Below are positions 54,393 to 64,000 of a stretch of DNA of 64,000 bases, piece by piece; the stretch's first letter is position 1, and each line of letters opens with the position of its first letter. The position numbers and the translations under genes are program-made. This DNA comes from Streptomyces marispadix. Its GTDB lineage: Bacteria > Actinomycetota > Actinomycetes > Streptomycetales > Streptomycetaceae. The stretch lies in contig NZ_JAKWJU010000002.1 in the NCBI RefSeq assembly GCF_022524345.1, positions 1,798,001 through 1,862,000 of the forward strand, read 5' to 3'. The notes under the pieces were generated by a model. That model was not told the DNA's origin, did no database searches, and was given only the letters and a program-made list of their open reading frames with translations.

Positions 54393-55370
54393 ATGCCGGA
54401 CACGAAGAGCAAAGCGGAGAGCGGGAGTTCGACGGACGGCGGCTCCGGGCTCGACAGAGTGCGGGAGGAACTCACCAACTATCTGATGGCGAAGGCCGGA
54501 AACCTCGTCACCTCGGCCGGGAAGAAGACGGGGGAATTCGCGCAGAAGGCCGTGACCGGAGGAGGGGACGGGAGCGGTGTCGCCGATTCCATGGGCAAGG
54601 TGCTCAAGGGAGAGTCCCCGGCGAAGGCGATCGGCGGCCAGATGGCCAAGACCGTCAAGGACAAGACCGTCGGCAAGGTGCAGGAACTCTTCTCAGGCGG
54701 TGGAAAGGCCGGTGAGAAGAAGGTCACCAACATCGTCGAGGCGTTCGATGTGGGGCTGCCGTTGCGCCGGGTGTACGACCACTGGACGGAGTTCGAGGAG
54801 TTCAGCGGCTTCATGAAGGGCGTCGTCGAGGCGTCGCGTTCGGACGAGGAGGAGGACGTCACCTCCAAGTGGACCGTCAAGGTGGGCCCGTCCAAACGCA
54901 GTTGGGAGGCCACCGTCCTGGAGCAGGTCCCCGACAAGCGCATCGTCTGGGAGACCAAGGGCGAGACGAAGACGCACGGCGCCGTCTCCTTCCATGAACT
55001 CGCCCCCAGCCTCACCCGGGTCGTGGTCGTCGTCGAATACACCCCCGGCGGGTTCCTGGAGAAGACGGGCAATCTGTGGCGTGCGCAGGGGCGCAGGCTC
55101 CGCCTCGATCTGAAGCACTTCCAGCGCTATGTGACGCTCGGCGTCCAGGAGGTGCCGGAGGGCTGGCGCGGCGAGATCCGCGAGGGAGAAGTCGTACGCA
55201 CCCACGAGGACGCGCTCGCCCAGGAGGAAGAGGAGGAACGCGAGGACGAGAAAGGGGAGTTCGAAGACGAGGAAGAAGACGGGAACGCCGACGAGGGCGA
55301 GGGCGGGGACGAGTACGAGGGCGACGAGGACGGGGAGTACGAAGAGGAAGAGGACGAGGAGACCCGGTAG
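54393..55370 (+). CDS. SRPBCC-domain protein, GvpZ-like
   Basis: 325 residues, six bases after the preceding gene, so co-transcribed. Residues about 120-260 form an SRPBCC (START-like) domain: VTNIVEAFDVGLPLRRVYDHWTEF, KRIVWETKGETKTHGAVSFHEL, TRVVVVVEYTPGGFLEKTGNL. The N-terminal 100 residues are Gly/Lys-rich, the last 60 almost purely acidic (EEEEERED). The ligand of the domain is unknown. Pair order fits gvpY-gvpZ but without a gas-vesicle cluster. Confidence 0.65.
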   Translation: MPDTKSKAESGSSTDGGSGLDRVREELTNYLMAKAGNLVTSAGKKTGEFAQKAVTGGGDGSGVADSMGKVLKGESPAKAIGGQMAKTVKDKTVGKVQELFSGGGKAGEKKVTNIVEAFDVGLPLRRVYDHWTEFEEFSGFMKGVVEASRSDEEEDVTSKWTVKVGPSKRSWEATVLEQVPDKRIVWETKGETKTHGAVSFHELAPSLTRVVVVVEYTPGGFLEKTGNLWRAQGRRLRLDLKHFQRYVTLGVQEVPEGWRGEIREGEVVRTHEDALAQEEEEEREDEKGEFEDEEEDGNADEGEGGDEYEGDEDGEYEEEEDEETR

Positions 55371-55392
55371 ACGCCGGGTGCGTCCGACAGCG

Positions 55393-55448
55393 CTCTGGCC
55401 CTCGACGCCCAGGCGTTGAGGGCCTGTTGAGGGCATCGAGGGCCAGAG
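55393..55448 (+). terminator. 13-bp inverted repeat, likely terminator
   Basis: CTCTGGCCCTCGA (55393-55405) and TCGAGGGCCAGAG (55436-55448) form a long stem between two convergent genes and could end both. Confidence 0.6.
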
Positions 55449-55528
55449 GGAGCGGCCGTACGGGCGGCGAGGGCGACGCCCCGGCCGGGGGGTGAGCCGG
55501 GACGAGGCCGCCTGCCGCGTGTGCGTCG

Positions 55529-57041
<1,513 letters not shown>

Positions 57042-57051
<10 letters not shown>

Positions 57052-57662
57052 TCCTTGGAGCCCTTGTTCACTTTCATGCTCAGGTTGTTGAGCCTGAACT
57101 GGCCGGCGTTGGTGGCCCAGGCGGTCTGCTCGAGCTTCGTTATGTGCACGTCGTCGGCCTGCTGGCCGAAGAGGTCCTGAAGTCCCTGGCCGCCCTTGGG
57201 GCCCTTGTCGAGGGTGGAGGCGTCGCGTCCGATCTCGATCTTGTTGAAGGACGCGTTGCCGCCGAGCTGTGTCGCGTCGACGAAGAGGCCCTTGGCCTGC
57301 ACCGGCTTCTTGCCCGTACCCGCGGTGAGGTTGAGGGAGATGCTGCCGATGACGGGCAGGTCCGTGACGACGGACTGGCACAGGTTGCGCATCTCCGCCG
57401 TCTTGATCGCGGTGACGGCCACGGGGATCAGCTTGCCCCTGGCGTTGCGGTCCACGCTGCCGTACTGCGCGAAGCCGTCACCGTCGAGGCTGGACGCCGA
57501 CACCTTGAACTGCTGGCCCGAGACGGCGAACGACGCGGCGAGCGCACCGTTGGCGAGCGCGATCGCGAGTGCCGCCGTGACGGCGACTCCCGGCACGCTC
57601 AGCACGGCGAATCTTCGCCAACTCGTGCGTCCCGTCAGCTTCCTGCCGTGCGCATCCTTCAT
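57042..57662 (-). CDS. DUF6230 secreted protein
   Basis: 206 residues. A membrane/signal helix (AVLSVPGVAVTAALAIALANGALA) precedes a beta-rich domain with FAVSGQQFKVSASSLDGDGF, DLPVIGSISLNLTAG, KIEIGRDASTLDKGPKG and TAWATNAGQFRLNNL. The family is called cholesterol esterase-like in old annotations without proof. Forms an operon with the DUF6114 gene. Confidence 0.8.
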
Positions 57663-58270
57663 TGTTGTCCCCTTGCGAAAGCGATTGGCGTCGTGACCGT
57701 GATGTGGGGGATGTGAAGCACATGCGTGGTACGAGGGGGGAGCGCACAGAAGGAGACCCTGCTGTGCAAAAGATTACTGGCGAGTCAGGTTATGGACCCC
57801 GGCCGTGGACGGCAAGGTTTCGCGCAGACAACTTTCCGCCGAACGCCCGCCCTTGAGCCCGGGGCACCGCCGCGCACCCGGCTCCCAGGGGCGGCTTCGT
57901 GCGCCACGGCACCTCTGATCAGGCCCGTATGGAACTGAGGTGCCGGCAGCGGCCGTTGCGGGCCGGGCGCGATATACGCCGGCACCGGCCCCGGCGGCAT
58001 CCGGTATGTGACCGAAGGGACGAGTGGACCCCCGGCCGGTGGCCGAAAACAGGCCCATCGTCCGGGAGTTGAGCCCCCGCGATCGGCGCCGGAAGCGGCG
58101 GCAGCGAGCGCTTGCTGCCGGACCGGTCCCCGCACCCGTCGCCCGCGACTGCCTCCCCTGCCGGTGAGCCGAGGGCCGTCTTGCCGCCGCTTCAGCAGGA
58201 GACGTACGATGAATGCGCTTTCAATCCAGCGGCCCCCACGGCCTGAGGCAAGGCAGGAGAGCATGGTCGC
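57663..58270. other. 608-bp region between DUF6230 and LacI regulator
   Basis: No gene is supported. It contains a lower-GC stretch at about 57765-57790 (CAAAAGATTACTGGCGAGT) on the DUF6230 promoter side and a LacI-type operator at 58210-58223. Confidence 0.4.
58210..58223. promoter_or_regulatory. LacI-type operator TGAATGCGCTTTCA
   Basis: Near-palindrome (12 of 14 positions) 48 bases before the regulator start; same ATGCGCTT core as the site before the transporter operon, suggesting self-control. Confidence 0.65.
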
Positions 58271-59388
58271 GTGAATGCTCCCACCGTGTACGACGTCGCC
58301 GGACATGCAGGCGTCTCCATCGCGACGGTCTCGCGAGTTTACCGGGCCCCCGATTCCGTGCGCGCCCGTACGCGGGAGAAGGTCCTGGAGGCCGCCCGCG
58401 AACTCGGCTATGTGCCGAGCGGCAACGCACGCGGCCTGGCCAGCCGCAACACCCGCGTCCTGGGCCTGTGCTTCCCCGACTACTCCGACCCCGACGCCGA
58501 GGACATCGAATCCGAGGCCGACTACGGCGACGACGCCGAGCTGATGCTCTACTCCGACGAGATAATCCGCGGGATGGAGCGGGCGGCCCGCCGCCACGGC
58601 TACGCCCTGCTGATCGCCGCCTCCCTCGCGGAGGGCCCGCAGAGCCTGGTCGCCGACGTCGCCGGACGTGTGGACGGCTTCGCGGTCCTCGCCCGTACCG
58701 TGCCCACGGAGGAGCTGGAGGTCATCTCGCGGCGGCTGCCCGTCGTGATGCTCGCGGGCCCGCGAGAGAGGACGCACCCCTCGACCACCTCGACCATGTG
58801 GAAGTGGCCAACTTCGACGGCGAATTGGCCCTGACCAGGCACCTCATCGCCGATCACGGACTGACGCGGCTGGCCTTCGCGGGCAGCGCGGAGGAGTCCC
58901 CGGACGGCGAGGCACGCTTCCGCGGCTTCCAGGCGGCACATCTCGAGGCGGGCCTGCCGGTGCCGGAACGTCCCGACGTGCTGTCCGGGCTGACGCAGGC
59001 CGAGGGCGAGCGCGCCGTGGCCCGACTGCTGGACGGCGGCGGCGAGTTGCCGCAGGCGGTGGCGTTCGCCAACGACCAGACGGCCGTTGGGGCGCTGTCG
59101 GAGCTGCGCCGCCGCGGTGTGCGCGTACCCGACGATCTCGCGGTGGTGGGCTTCGACGGGATTCCGCTGGGGCGCCTGGTGACGCCCGCGCTGACGACCG
59201 TACGGCAGCCGATGCGGCGGATCGGCGAGGAAGCCGTGGAGCTGCTGGTGGCGAGGCTGGAGGACCGGACCCGTGAGCCGGTCTCGCGGGTGCTGCCGGT
59301 GTCGGTGCTGCGCAGGGCGAGCTGCGGATGCGACCCGGGGGGCGGCCCGGGTGCAACTCCCGGACGCGGTCCGGGCGGTGGCTCGTAG
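58271..59388 (+). pseudogene. LacI-family regulator, frameshifted as sequenced
   Basis: GTG 58271, spaced from AGGAG, starts MNAPTVYDVAGHAGVSIATVSRVY, a clear LacI helix-turn-helix with hinge ARGLASRNTRVLGL. At about 58765 homology leaves the first frame (which ends at 58834) and continues in another as DAPLDHLDHVEVANFDGELA through GLTRLAFAG, FANDQTAVGAL and VVGFDGIPLGRLVTPALTTVRQP. An extra AG in the GAGAGAG tract, or one lost base, would explain it. Joined length about 372 residues is normal. It controls the sugar operon downstream if intact. Confidence 0.85.
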
Positions 59389-59478
59389 GGCGGCCCCTGC
59401 CGCCGGACCCCGAGTCGTTCCGTTACACAGTCGTAATCTCCTCGGCCCTTGCACCCCCGGACCGTCGCTCACAGAGTA

Positions 59479-59492
59479 TGTATGCGCTTACA
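59479..59492. promoter_or_regulatory. LacI-type operator TGTATGCGCTTACA
   Basis: Near-palindrome (12 of 14) between regulator and transporter; shares its core with the sites at 58210 and 62880. Confidence 0.7.
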
Positions 59493-59502
59493 GGGCGCCT
59501 TT

Positions 59503-59540
59503 CAGACCGGTTCCGGGGCCGCTTCCCCGGAGCCGGTCTG
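59503..59540 (+). promoter_or_regulatory. 16-bp leader hairpin before the sugar ABC operon
   Basis: Arms CAGACCGGTTCCGGGG (59503-59518) and CCCCGGAGCCGGTCTG (59525-59540), one G-U pair, loop of six. Right after the operator and 87 bases before the binding-protein start; could be an attenuator or the regulator's terminator. Confidence 0.55.
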
Positions 59541-59626
59541 GAAGGTCACAGGCCGTAGGTCACAAGGCCGCGGGCCGGTGAACGCGCCACCCGGATCGAC
59601 GCTCCGCACACGAGGAGGAGCCCTCC

Positions 59627-60877
59627 ATGCAGCCCATGACACGCATCGCCGCCGCCACCGCGGCAACGACCGCCCTCGCGCTGCTGCTCTCCGCCTGCGG
59701 CAGCGGCGGCGGCGAGCAGACCTCGGCCAAGGACAAGCAGACCCTCACCGTCTGGGGCATGGGTGAGGAGGGCAAGCATCTGGCCAAGCTCGGCAAGGAG
59801 TTCAACAAGAAGCACCCCAACATCACCGTCAAGGTCACCCCGGTCGGCTGGGACGTCGTGCACCAGAAGCTGGTCTCGGCCGTCGCCGCCGGTGAACTGC
59901 CCGACATGGCGCAGATGGGCAGCACGATGATGGGCGAGTTCATCGAGCTGGACGCGCTGGAGCCGGTGGACACCAAGACGTTCAAGAAGGGCGACTTCTT
60001 CCCCGCGGCCTGGAACGGCGGCGTGAAGGACGGCGAGGCGTACGGCGTGCCCTGGTACGTCGACACCCGCGCTCTCTTCTACCGCACCGACCTCGCCGAC
60101 AAGGCCGGCGTGAAGAAGGCCCCGGCCACCTGGGAGGACCAGCGCGACCTCGCCAAGGCGTACAAGGACAAGGCCGGCACCAAGTGGGGCACGTACAACC
60201 AGCCCGCGAACGTCGGCGCCTGGCAGACCTGGCTGCCGTTCCTCTACTCGGCCGGAGGCCGGCTCCTCGACGACTCCGGCAAGCCCGCCCTCGACTCCCC
60301 CGAGTCCGTGGAGGCGCTGGAGGAGTACGCCTCCTACTTCGACGAGAACCTCTCCCGCAAGAGTTCGCCGCCCGACTACGACGTCGTCAAGGACTTCGGC
60401 TCCGGCGACGCCCCGATGTTCATCTCCGGGCCCTGGATCGTGAACAACATCAAGGACCAGCAGCCGCAGCTCAAGGGCAAGTACGCCACCGCGCCGCTGC
60501 CCGCGGGCAAGTCGAGCACCTCCTGGGTGGGCGGCGCCAGCCTGGTCACGTTCAAGGACAGCGAACACAAGGCCGCGGCCGAGGAGTTCACCGAGTACCT
60601 CACCGGCACGAAGCAGCAGGCCCACTGGTACGAGATGGCCAAGTCGCTGCCCGCCAACCAGGCCGCCTGGAACGAGCCGGAGCTGAAGAACGCGCCCGAG
60701 CAGCTCGACGCCTTCGAGAAGCAGCTCAAGACCGCCAAGACCGTTCCGCCGCTCGCCAAGTGGGAGGAGCTGGCCGCCAAGATCGACGAAGGCGTGGCAC
60801 GCGTCTCCCAGAAGGGCGAGTCCCCGAAGAAGACAGCCGCCTGGATGCAGAAGGCAGCCGAGGGCCTGGTGGGCTGA
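59627..60877 (+). CDS. sugar ABC transporter substrate-binding lipoprotein (family 1)
   Basis: ATG 59627 with GGAGGAG. 416 residues with signal and lipobox LLLSAC (C24). The body reads as a family 1 solute-binding protein: TLTVWGMGEEG, ITVKVTPVGWDVVHQKLVSAVAAGELPD, YGVPWYVDTRALFYR, FISGPWIVNNIK. It captures a sugar, likely a beta-glycoside given the GH39 neighbour, and delivers it to the two permeases downstream. Confidence 0.92.
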   Translation: MQPMTRIAAATAATTALALLLSACGSGGGEQTSAKDKQTLTVWGMGEEGKHLAKLGKEFNKKHPNITVKVTPVGWDVVHQKLVSAVAAGELPDMAQMGSTMMGEFIELDALEPVDTKTFKKGDFFPAAWNGGVKDGEAYGVPWYVDTRALFYRTDLADKAGVKKAPATWEDQRDLAKAYKDKAGTKWGTYNQPANVGAWQTWLPFLYSAGGRLLDDSGKPALDSPESVEALEEYASYFDENLSRKSSPPDYDVVKDFGSGDAPMFISGPWIVNNIKDQQPQLKGKYATAPLPAGKSSTSWVGGASLVTFKDSEHKAAAEEFTEYLTGTKQQAHWYEMAKSLPANQAAWNEPELKNAPEQLDAFEKQLKTAKTVPPLAKWEELAAKIDEGVARVSQKGESPKKTAAWMQKAAEGLVG

Positions 60878-60881
60878 GCGC

Positions 60882-61880
60882 ATGGCGACAACGACCCCAT
60901 CCCGGCGGGGGGTCCCGGACCGCGCCCATGCGGTGCGGTCCGGGGCCGGGGCCGGCGGCGCCGCGGGCCGCGGAAGGCGGCCCGGCCCCCGCAAGGACCG
61001 GCTCAGCGTGCAGAACCTCCCCGGCTGGATGTTCTCCACGCCGTTCCTGGCGCTGTTCCTGACGTTCATGGCGGTGCCGATCGTGGCGACGTTCGTCATG
61101 AGCTTCACCGACTTCGGGCTGCGGAACGTCGCAGATCCCTTCGCCACCGAGTTCGTCGGCGTGGAGAACTACGCCAGACTCTTCGACGACGAGCGCTTCC
61201 TGACCTCGCTGTTCAACACCTTCTACTTCGTCGTGCTGGGCGTGCCGCTCACCGTCGGGGCGGGGCTCTTCGCGGCGGTGCTGCTCAACAGGGGTGTGGG
61301 GCGGCTGCGGACCTTCTTCCGCGTGGGCTTCTACGCGCCGGTCGTCACCAGCATCGTCGCGGTGGCCGTCGTATGGCGCTTCGTACTGGACCCGGCGGAC
61401 GGGCTGATCTCCGGGCTCGCCTCCGAAGTGGGCCTGCGGTCACCGGACTTCCTCGGGTCGAAGGCCCTGGCGATGCCCTCGCTGATCGTGATGGCCGTGT
61501 GGCGCAACCTCGGCACGGCGATGGTCCTCTTCCTCGCCGGGCTCCAGGGCATTCCGGCGGAGGTGCGGGAGGCGGCGCGGCTGGACGGCGCCGGCGTGTG
61601 GCAGGAGTTCCGCCGCATCACCGTGCCGCTGCTTCGTCCGACGATGCTCTACGTCAGCGTCATGACGACCATCGGCTTCCTCAACGTCTTCGAGGAGCCG
61701 TTCGTGATGACCGAGGGCGGCCCGGACAACGCCACGATGACCGTGTCGCTGGACATGTACGAGCAGGGCTTCAAGTTCTTCCACATGGGCTACGCGAGCG
61801 CGATGGCGTACGTGCTGTTCACGGTCATCCTCGCGGTCACCCTGCTACAGCTCCGTCTGCTGAAGGACAAGACCCGATGA
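60882..61880 (+). CDS. sugar ABC transporter permease (MalF-like)
   Basis: 332 residues from ATG 60882, four bases after the binding protein. Six membrane helices after a cytosolic Arg-rich N-terminus; the binding-protein-dependent motif EAARLDGAGVWQEFRRITVPLLRP is near residue 229. Overlaps the next permease by ATGA. Confidence 0.92.
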   Translation: MATTTPSRRGVPDRAHAVRSGAGAGGAAGRGRRPGPRKDRLSVQNLPGWMFSTPFLALFLTFMAVPIVATFVMSFTDFGLRNVADPFATEFVGVENYARLFDDERFLTSLFNTFYFVVLGVPLTVGAGLFAAVLLNRGVGRLRTFFRVGFYAPVVTSIVAVAVVWRFVLDPADGLISGLASEVGLRSPDFLGSKALAMPSLIVMAVWRNLGTAMVLFLAGLQGIPAEVREAARLDGAGVWQEFRRITVPLLRPTMLYVSVMTTIGFLNVFEEPFVMTEGGPDNATMTVSLDMYEQGFKFFHMGYASAMAYVLFTVILAVTLLQLRLLKDKTR

Positions 61881-62788
61881 CCGCGCCCATGCCCACGCCG
61901 ACGCCCACGTCCCCGTCCGCGTCCGCGATCCCGTCCTCGCCCGCTTCGCATGGTCCCGCACAGGCACGGCCCGCGCGGCGCGGGCTGCTGCTTGCCGTCC
62001 TGTGGGCCGGAATGGCCGTGATGGTCGCGCCGTTCCTGTGGATGGCGCTGTCGGCGTTCAAGTCGGAGAAGGACCTCGGCGCGACACCCACGGTGTGGAT
62101 CCCCGAGGACTGGACGCTGATCCACTTCGAGAAGCTGGTCGGACTCCTCGACGTCGGCGCCCACTTCTTCAACTCCACCCTCGTCGCCGTGGTCGTCACC
62201 GCGTGCAACCTGGTCTTCTGCTCGATGCTCGGCTACGCACTGGCGAAGCTGAACTTCGCGGGGAAACGGCCGGTGTTCGCGCTCGTGATGTGCGCGCTGA
62301 TGGTGCCGGGCAATCTGATGCTGATGCCGATGTTCGTGATGGTCAGCAAGATGGGCCTGATCGACTCCTACGCGGCGCTGATCCTGCCGTTCGCGGCAGG
62401 CGCGTTCGGCGTCTTCCTCATGCGGCAGTTCATGACGGCGATACCGGACGAGCTACTGGAGGCGGCCCGCATCGACGGCGCCGGAGAGTGGTTCATCTTC
62501 TGGCGGATCGCGATGCCGCTGGTCAAGCCCGCACTCGCCACGCTCGCGATCTTCACGTTCCTCCAGTCCTGGAACAACTTCCTGTGGCCGCTGGTGGCCA
62601 CCAACGACCCCGGCAAGTACACCCTTCCGGTGGCGCTGGCCACGTTCGCCATCGACCCGACGAAGACCAACGGCTCCAACGGGGTGCTGATGGCGGGCGC
62701 GTTCCTCGTCGTGCTGCCCGTGCTGCTGGTCTTCATCCTGCTCCAGCGCTACTTCACGCAGGGCATCGCCACCGCGGGCCTGAAGTAG
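61877..62788 (+). CDS. sugar ABC transporter permease (MalG-like)
   Basis: 303 residues from ATG 61877, coupled to the previous gene. Six helices and the EAA-loop EAARIDGAGEWFIFWRIAMPLVKP near 200. Second half of the importer; its ATPase is not in the window and is probably the shared MsiK-type protein encoded elsewhere. Confidence 0.92.
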   Translation: MTAPMPTPTPTSPSASAIPSSPASHGPAQARPARRGLLLAVLWAGMAVMVAPFLWMALSAFKSEKDLGATPTVWIPEDWTLIHFEKLVGLLDVGAHFFNSTLVAVVVTACNLVFCSMLGYALAKLNFAGKRPVFALVMCALMVPGNLMLMPMFVMVSKMGLIDSYAALILPFAAGAFGVFLMRQFMTAIPDELLEAARIDGAGEWFIFWRIAMPLVKPALATLAIFTFLQSWNNFLWPLVATNDPGKYTLPVALATFAIDPTKTNGSNGVLMAGAFLVVLPVLLVFILLQRYFTQGIATAGLK

Positions 62789-62879
62789 GCCCGTACGACC
62801 GACCGTTCGACCCCGCAGTCCCAGTCCCGCAGCAGGCCGGCCCGTACCGGGTCCCCGCACCAGGTCTCCATACCGGCCG

Positions 62880-62893
62880 TGTATGCGCATCCA
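62880..62893. promoter_or_regulatory. LacI-type operator TGTATGCGCATCCA
   Basis: Contains the perfect palindrome ATGCGCAT and matches the other two operator sites; 21 bases before the GH39 start. Confidence 0.6.
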
Positions 62894-62913
62894 TCGAGAG
62901 GTGAACCCCCACC

Positions 62914-64000
62914 ATGACCGAGAAGAACGCCGCTCGCCTCGACTGGGAGCAGCGCATCGGCCTCCCGAGCGAAGAGCCGCTGACCGGCACCGCCGGCCTG
63001 CCCGCGCCCACGGGCCTGCGCTCCGAGGACGGCACCGGCCATGTGCTGCTCGACTGGCACCCGGTGGAGGGCGCGCTGGGGTATCTCGTGTACCGCGCCG
63101 ACACGGTCGACGGTCCCTACGAGCCCCTGGACCACCGCGGCGGCGACGTGCTGGCGGTGCCCTCGCCGCCGTACGCGGACTCGCTCGCCGAGCCGGGCCA
63201 GGGCTACTGGTACAAGGTCGCCTCCTGGACCGACTCCGGCCCCGGGCCGCTGACGGCCGAGCCCGTACGCGGATGCCCCAAGGCGCCCGGCACCCGGCGC
63301 CCGACGGTGGACGTCGCGGTCGACGCCTCCGCGGAGCCCGTGCCGCTGCCGCCCGTGTGGAACCGGATGATCGGCGCCGAGCATCTGTCCATGCTGGTGC
63401 TGGACGAGCCGGGGCCGGGCGGCGCCGACGCGGCGAAGGAGTACGCCGACGCGCTGGGCATCGTCCGCGACGAGCTCGGTGTGCGCACCGTGCGGGCGCA
63501 CGGCACGTTCCTGCCGGAGTGCGTGAGCGTGCGCGACGACGGCTCCTTCGACTTCTCCGGGCTGGACGAGGTCTACGACCGCTTCCTCGCCACCGGTCTC
63601 AAGCCGGTCGTCGAACTCTCCTTCATGCCCGCCGAGTTGGCGCTCGATCCCGACTACACCATCTTCGAGTACAAGGGCATCGCCTCGGTGCCGCGCAGCT
63701 GGGAGCGGTGGGGCGATCTGTGCCGCGAGCTGACGGTGCATCTGCGCGAGCGCTACGGCGCGGACGAGGTCGCCGGCTGGGAGTTCGAGGTCTGGAACGA
63801 GGCCAACCTGGAGGTCTTCTGGAACGGCACCCAGGCCCAGTACCACCTGCTGTACGAGACCGCCGCCCGTGCCGTGAAGAGCGTGGACGCGCGCATCCGC
63901 GTAGGCGGCCCGGGCTCGGCGGCCGCGAAGTGGGTCGGCCCCCTGCTGGAGCACTGCCGCGAGCACGACGTGCCGATCGACTTCGTCTCCACGCACACCT
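62914..64000 (+). CDS. GH39-type beta-xylosidase-like glycosidase, incomplete at window end
   Basis: ATG 62914; 362 residues are visible and the frame is open to the edge. An N-terminal fibronectin III-like domain (about 30-110: PTGLRSEDGTGHVLLDWHPVEGALGYLVYR) precedes the barrel, which starts at about 155 (MIGAEHLSMLV) and includes VRAHGTF, LKPVVELSFMP and FEVWNEANLEVFW, with acid/base E296. The nucleophile lies beyond the window. No signal peptide, so it works on imported sugars. Downstream of the transporter and own operator. Confidence 0.82.
   Translation, partial: MTEKNAARLDWEQRIGLPSEEPLTGTAGLPAPTGLRSEDGTGHVLLDWHPVEGALGYLVYRADTVDGPYEPLDHRGGDVLAVPSPPYADSLAEPGQGYWYKVASWTDSGPGPLTAEPVRGCPKAPGTRRPTVDVAVDASAEPVPLPPVWNRMIGAEHLSMLVLDEPGPGGADAAKEYADALGIVRDELGVRTVRAHGTFLPECVSVRDDGSFDFSGLDEVYDRFLATGLKPVVELSFMPAELALDPDYTIFEYKGIASVPRSWERWGDLCRELTVHLRERYGADEVAGWEFEVWNEANLEVFWNGTQAQYHLLYETAARAVKSVDARIRVGGPGSAAAKWVGPLLEHCREHDVPIDFVSTHT

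Noticed and set aside
55076..55495. Plus-strand frame overlapping the GvpZ-like end
   Set aside because: Arg/Gly-rich shadow of the acidic tail.

Overview
The window is high-GC actinomycete DNA and looks like a Streptomyces chromosome. Pointers are GTG/TTG starts, GGAGG ribosome sites, dynA/dynB-like division GTPases with a sporulation-type SSB, a LAxTG-anchored thioester-domain protein, DUF6230/DUF6114 genes and a GvpY/GvpZ-like pair. Genes are dense on both strands and most are housekeeping or conserved accessory genes.

Layout. 1-8.2 kb: end of an EamA transporter, a secreted serine hydrolase, an AbiEi-like protein, two small proteins and a secreted GH84 hexosaminidase, then an HNH nuclease. 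8.5-13.8 kb: MscS channel, then an amino-sugar group (ROK regulator, GH4 enzyme, GlcNAc-type kinase). 14.0-20.4 kb: a minus-strand group of coiled-coil, PP2C, VWA and FHA proteins with no kinase in view. 21-30 kb: TauE permease, isoaspartyl methyltransferase-like protein, ABC-2 exporter, truncated globin, thioesterase, EttA, and a thioester-domain surface protein that lacks its thioester cysteine. 30.3-35.5 kb: SSB plus dynA/dynB. 35.8 kb: tRNA-Arg(TCT), followed by a Tat-secreted beta-propeller and a decayed patch of three truncated genes. 38.8-41 kb: secreted GH5 enzyme and a small membrane protein.

The most notable locus is 41.0-51.3 kb, read right to left: a two-peptide class II lantibiotic cluster. 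Two short precursor genes (50768-50932 and 50575-50730) resemble haloduracin alpha and beta: the first ends with a CTLTVEC lipid II-type motif, the second ends in CPTTKCTSQC. They are followed by a hairpin, a LanM (frameshifted as sequenced), a C39-peptidase LanT, a second intact LanM, a 54-residue membrane protein and an F420/LLM-type oxidoreductase that may reduce dehydro residues. An ABC exporter just upstream (51.7-53.4 kb) is an immunity candidate. The long upstream region carries several palindromes and a plausible promoter.

53.7-58 kb: orphan GvpY/GvpZ-like pair, a secreted protein, and DUF6114 and DUF6230 genes. 58.3-64 kb: a sugar-uptake regulon with a LacI regulator (frameshifted as sequenced), binding protein, two permeases and a GH39-type glycosidase that runs off the edge. 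Three near-identical operators (core ATGCGC) sit before the regulator, the transporter and the glycosidase. Two clean frameshifts in otherwise intact genes mean sequencing error should be ruled out before calling either gene dead.
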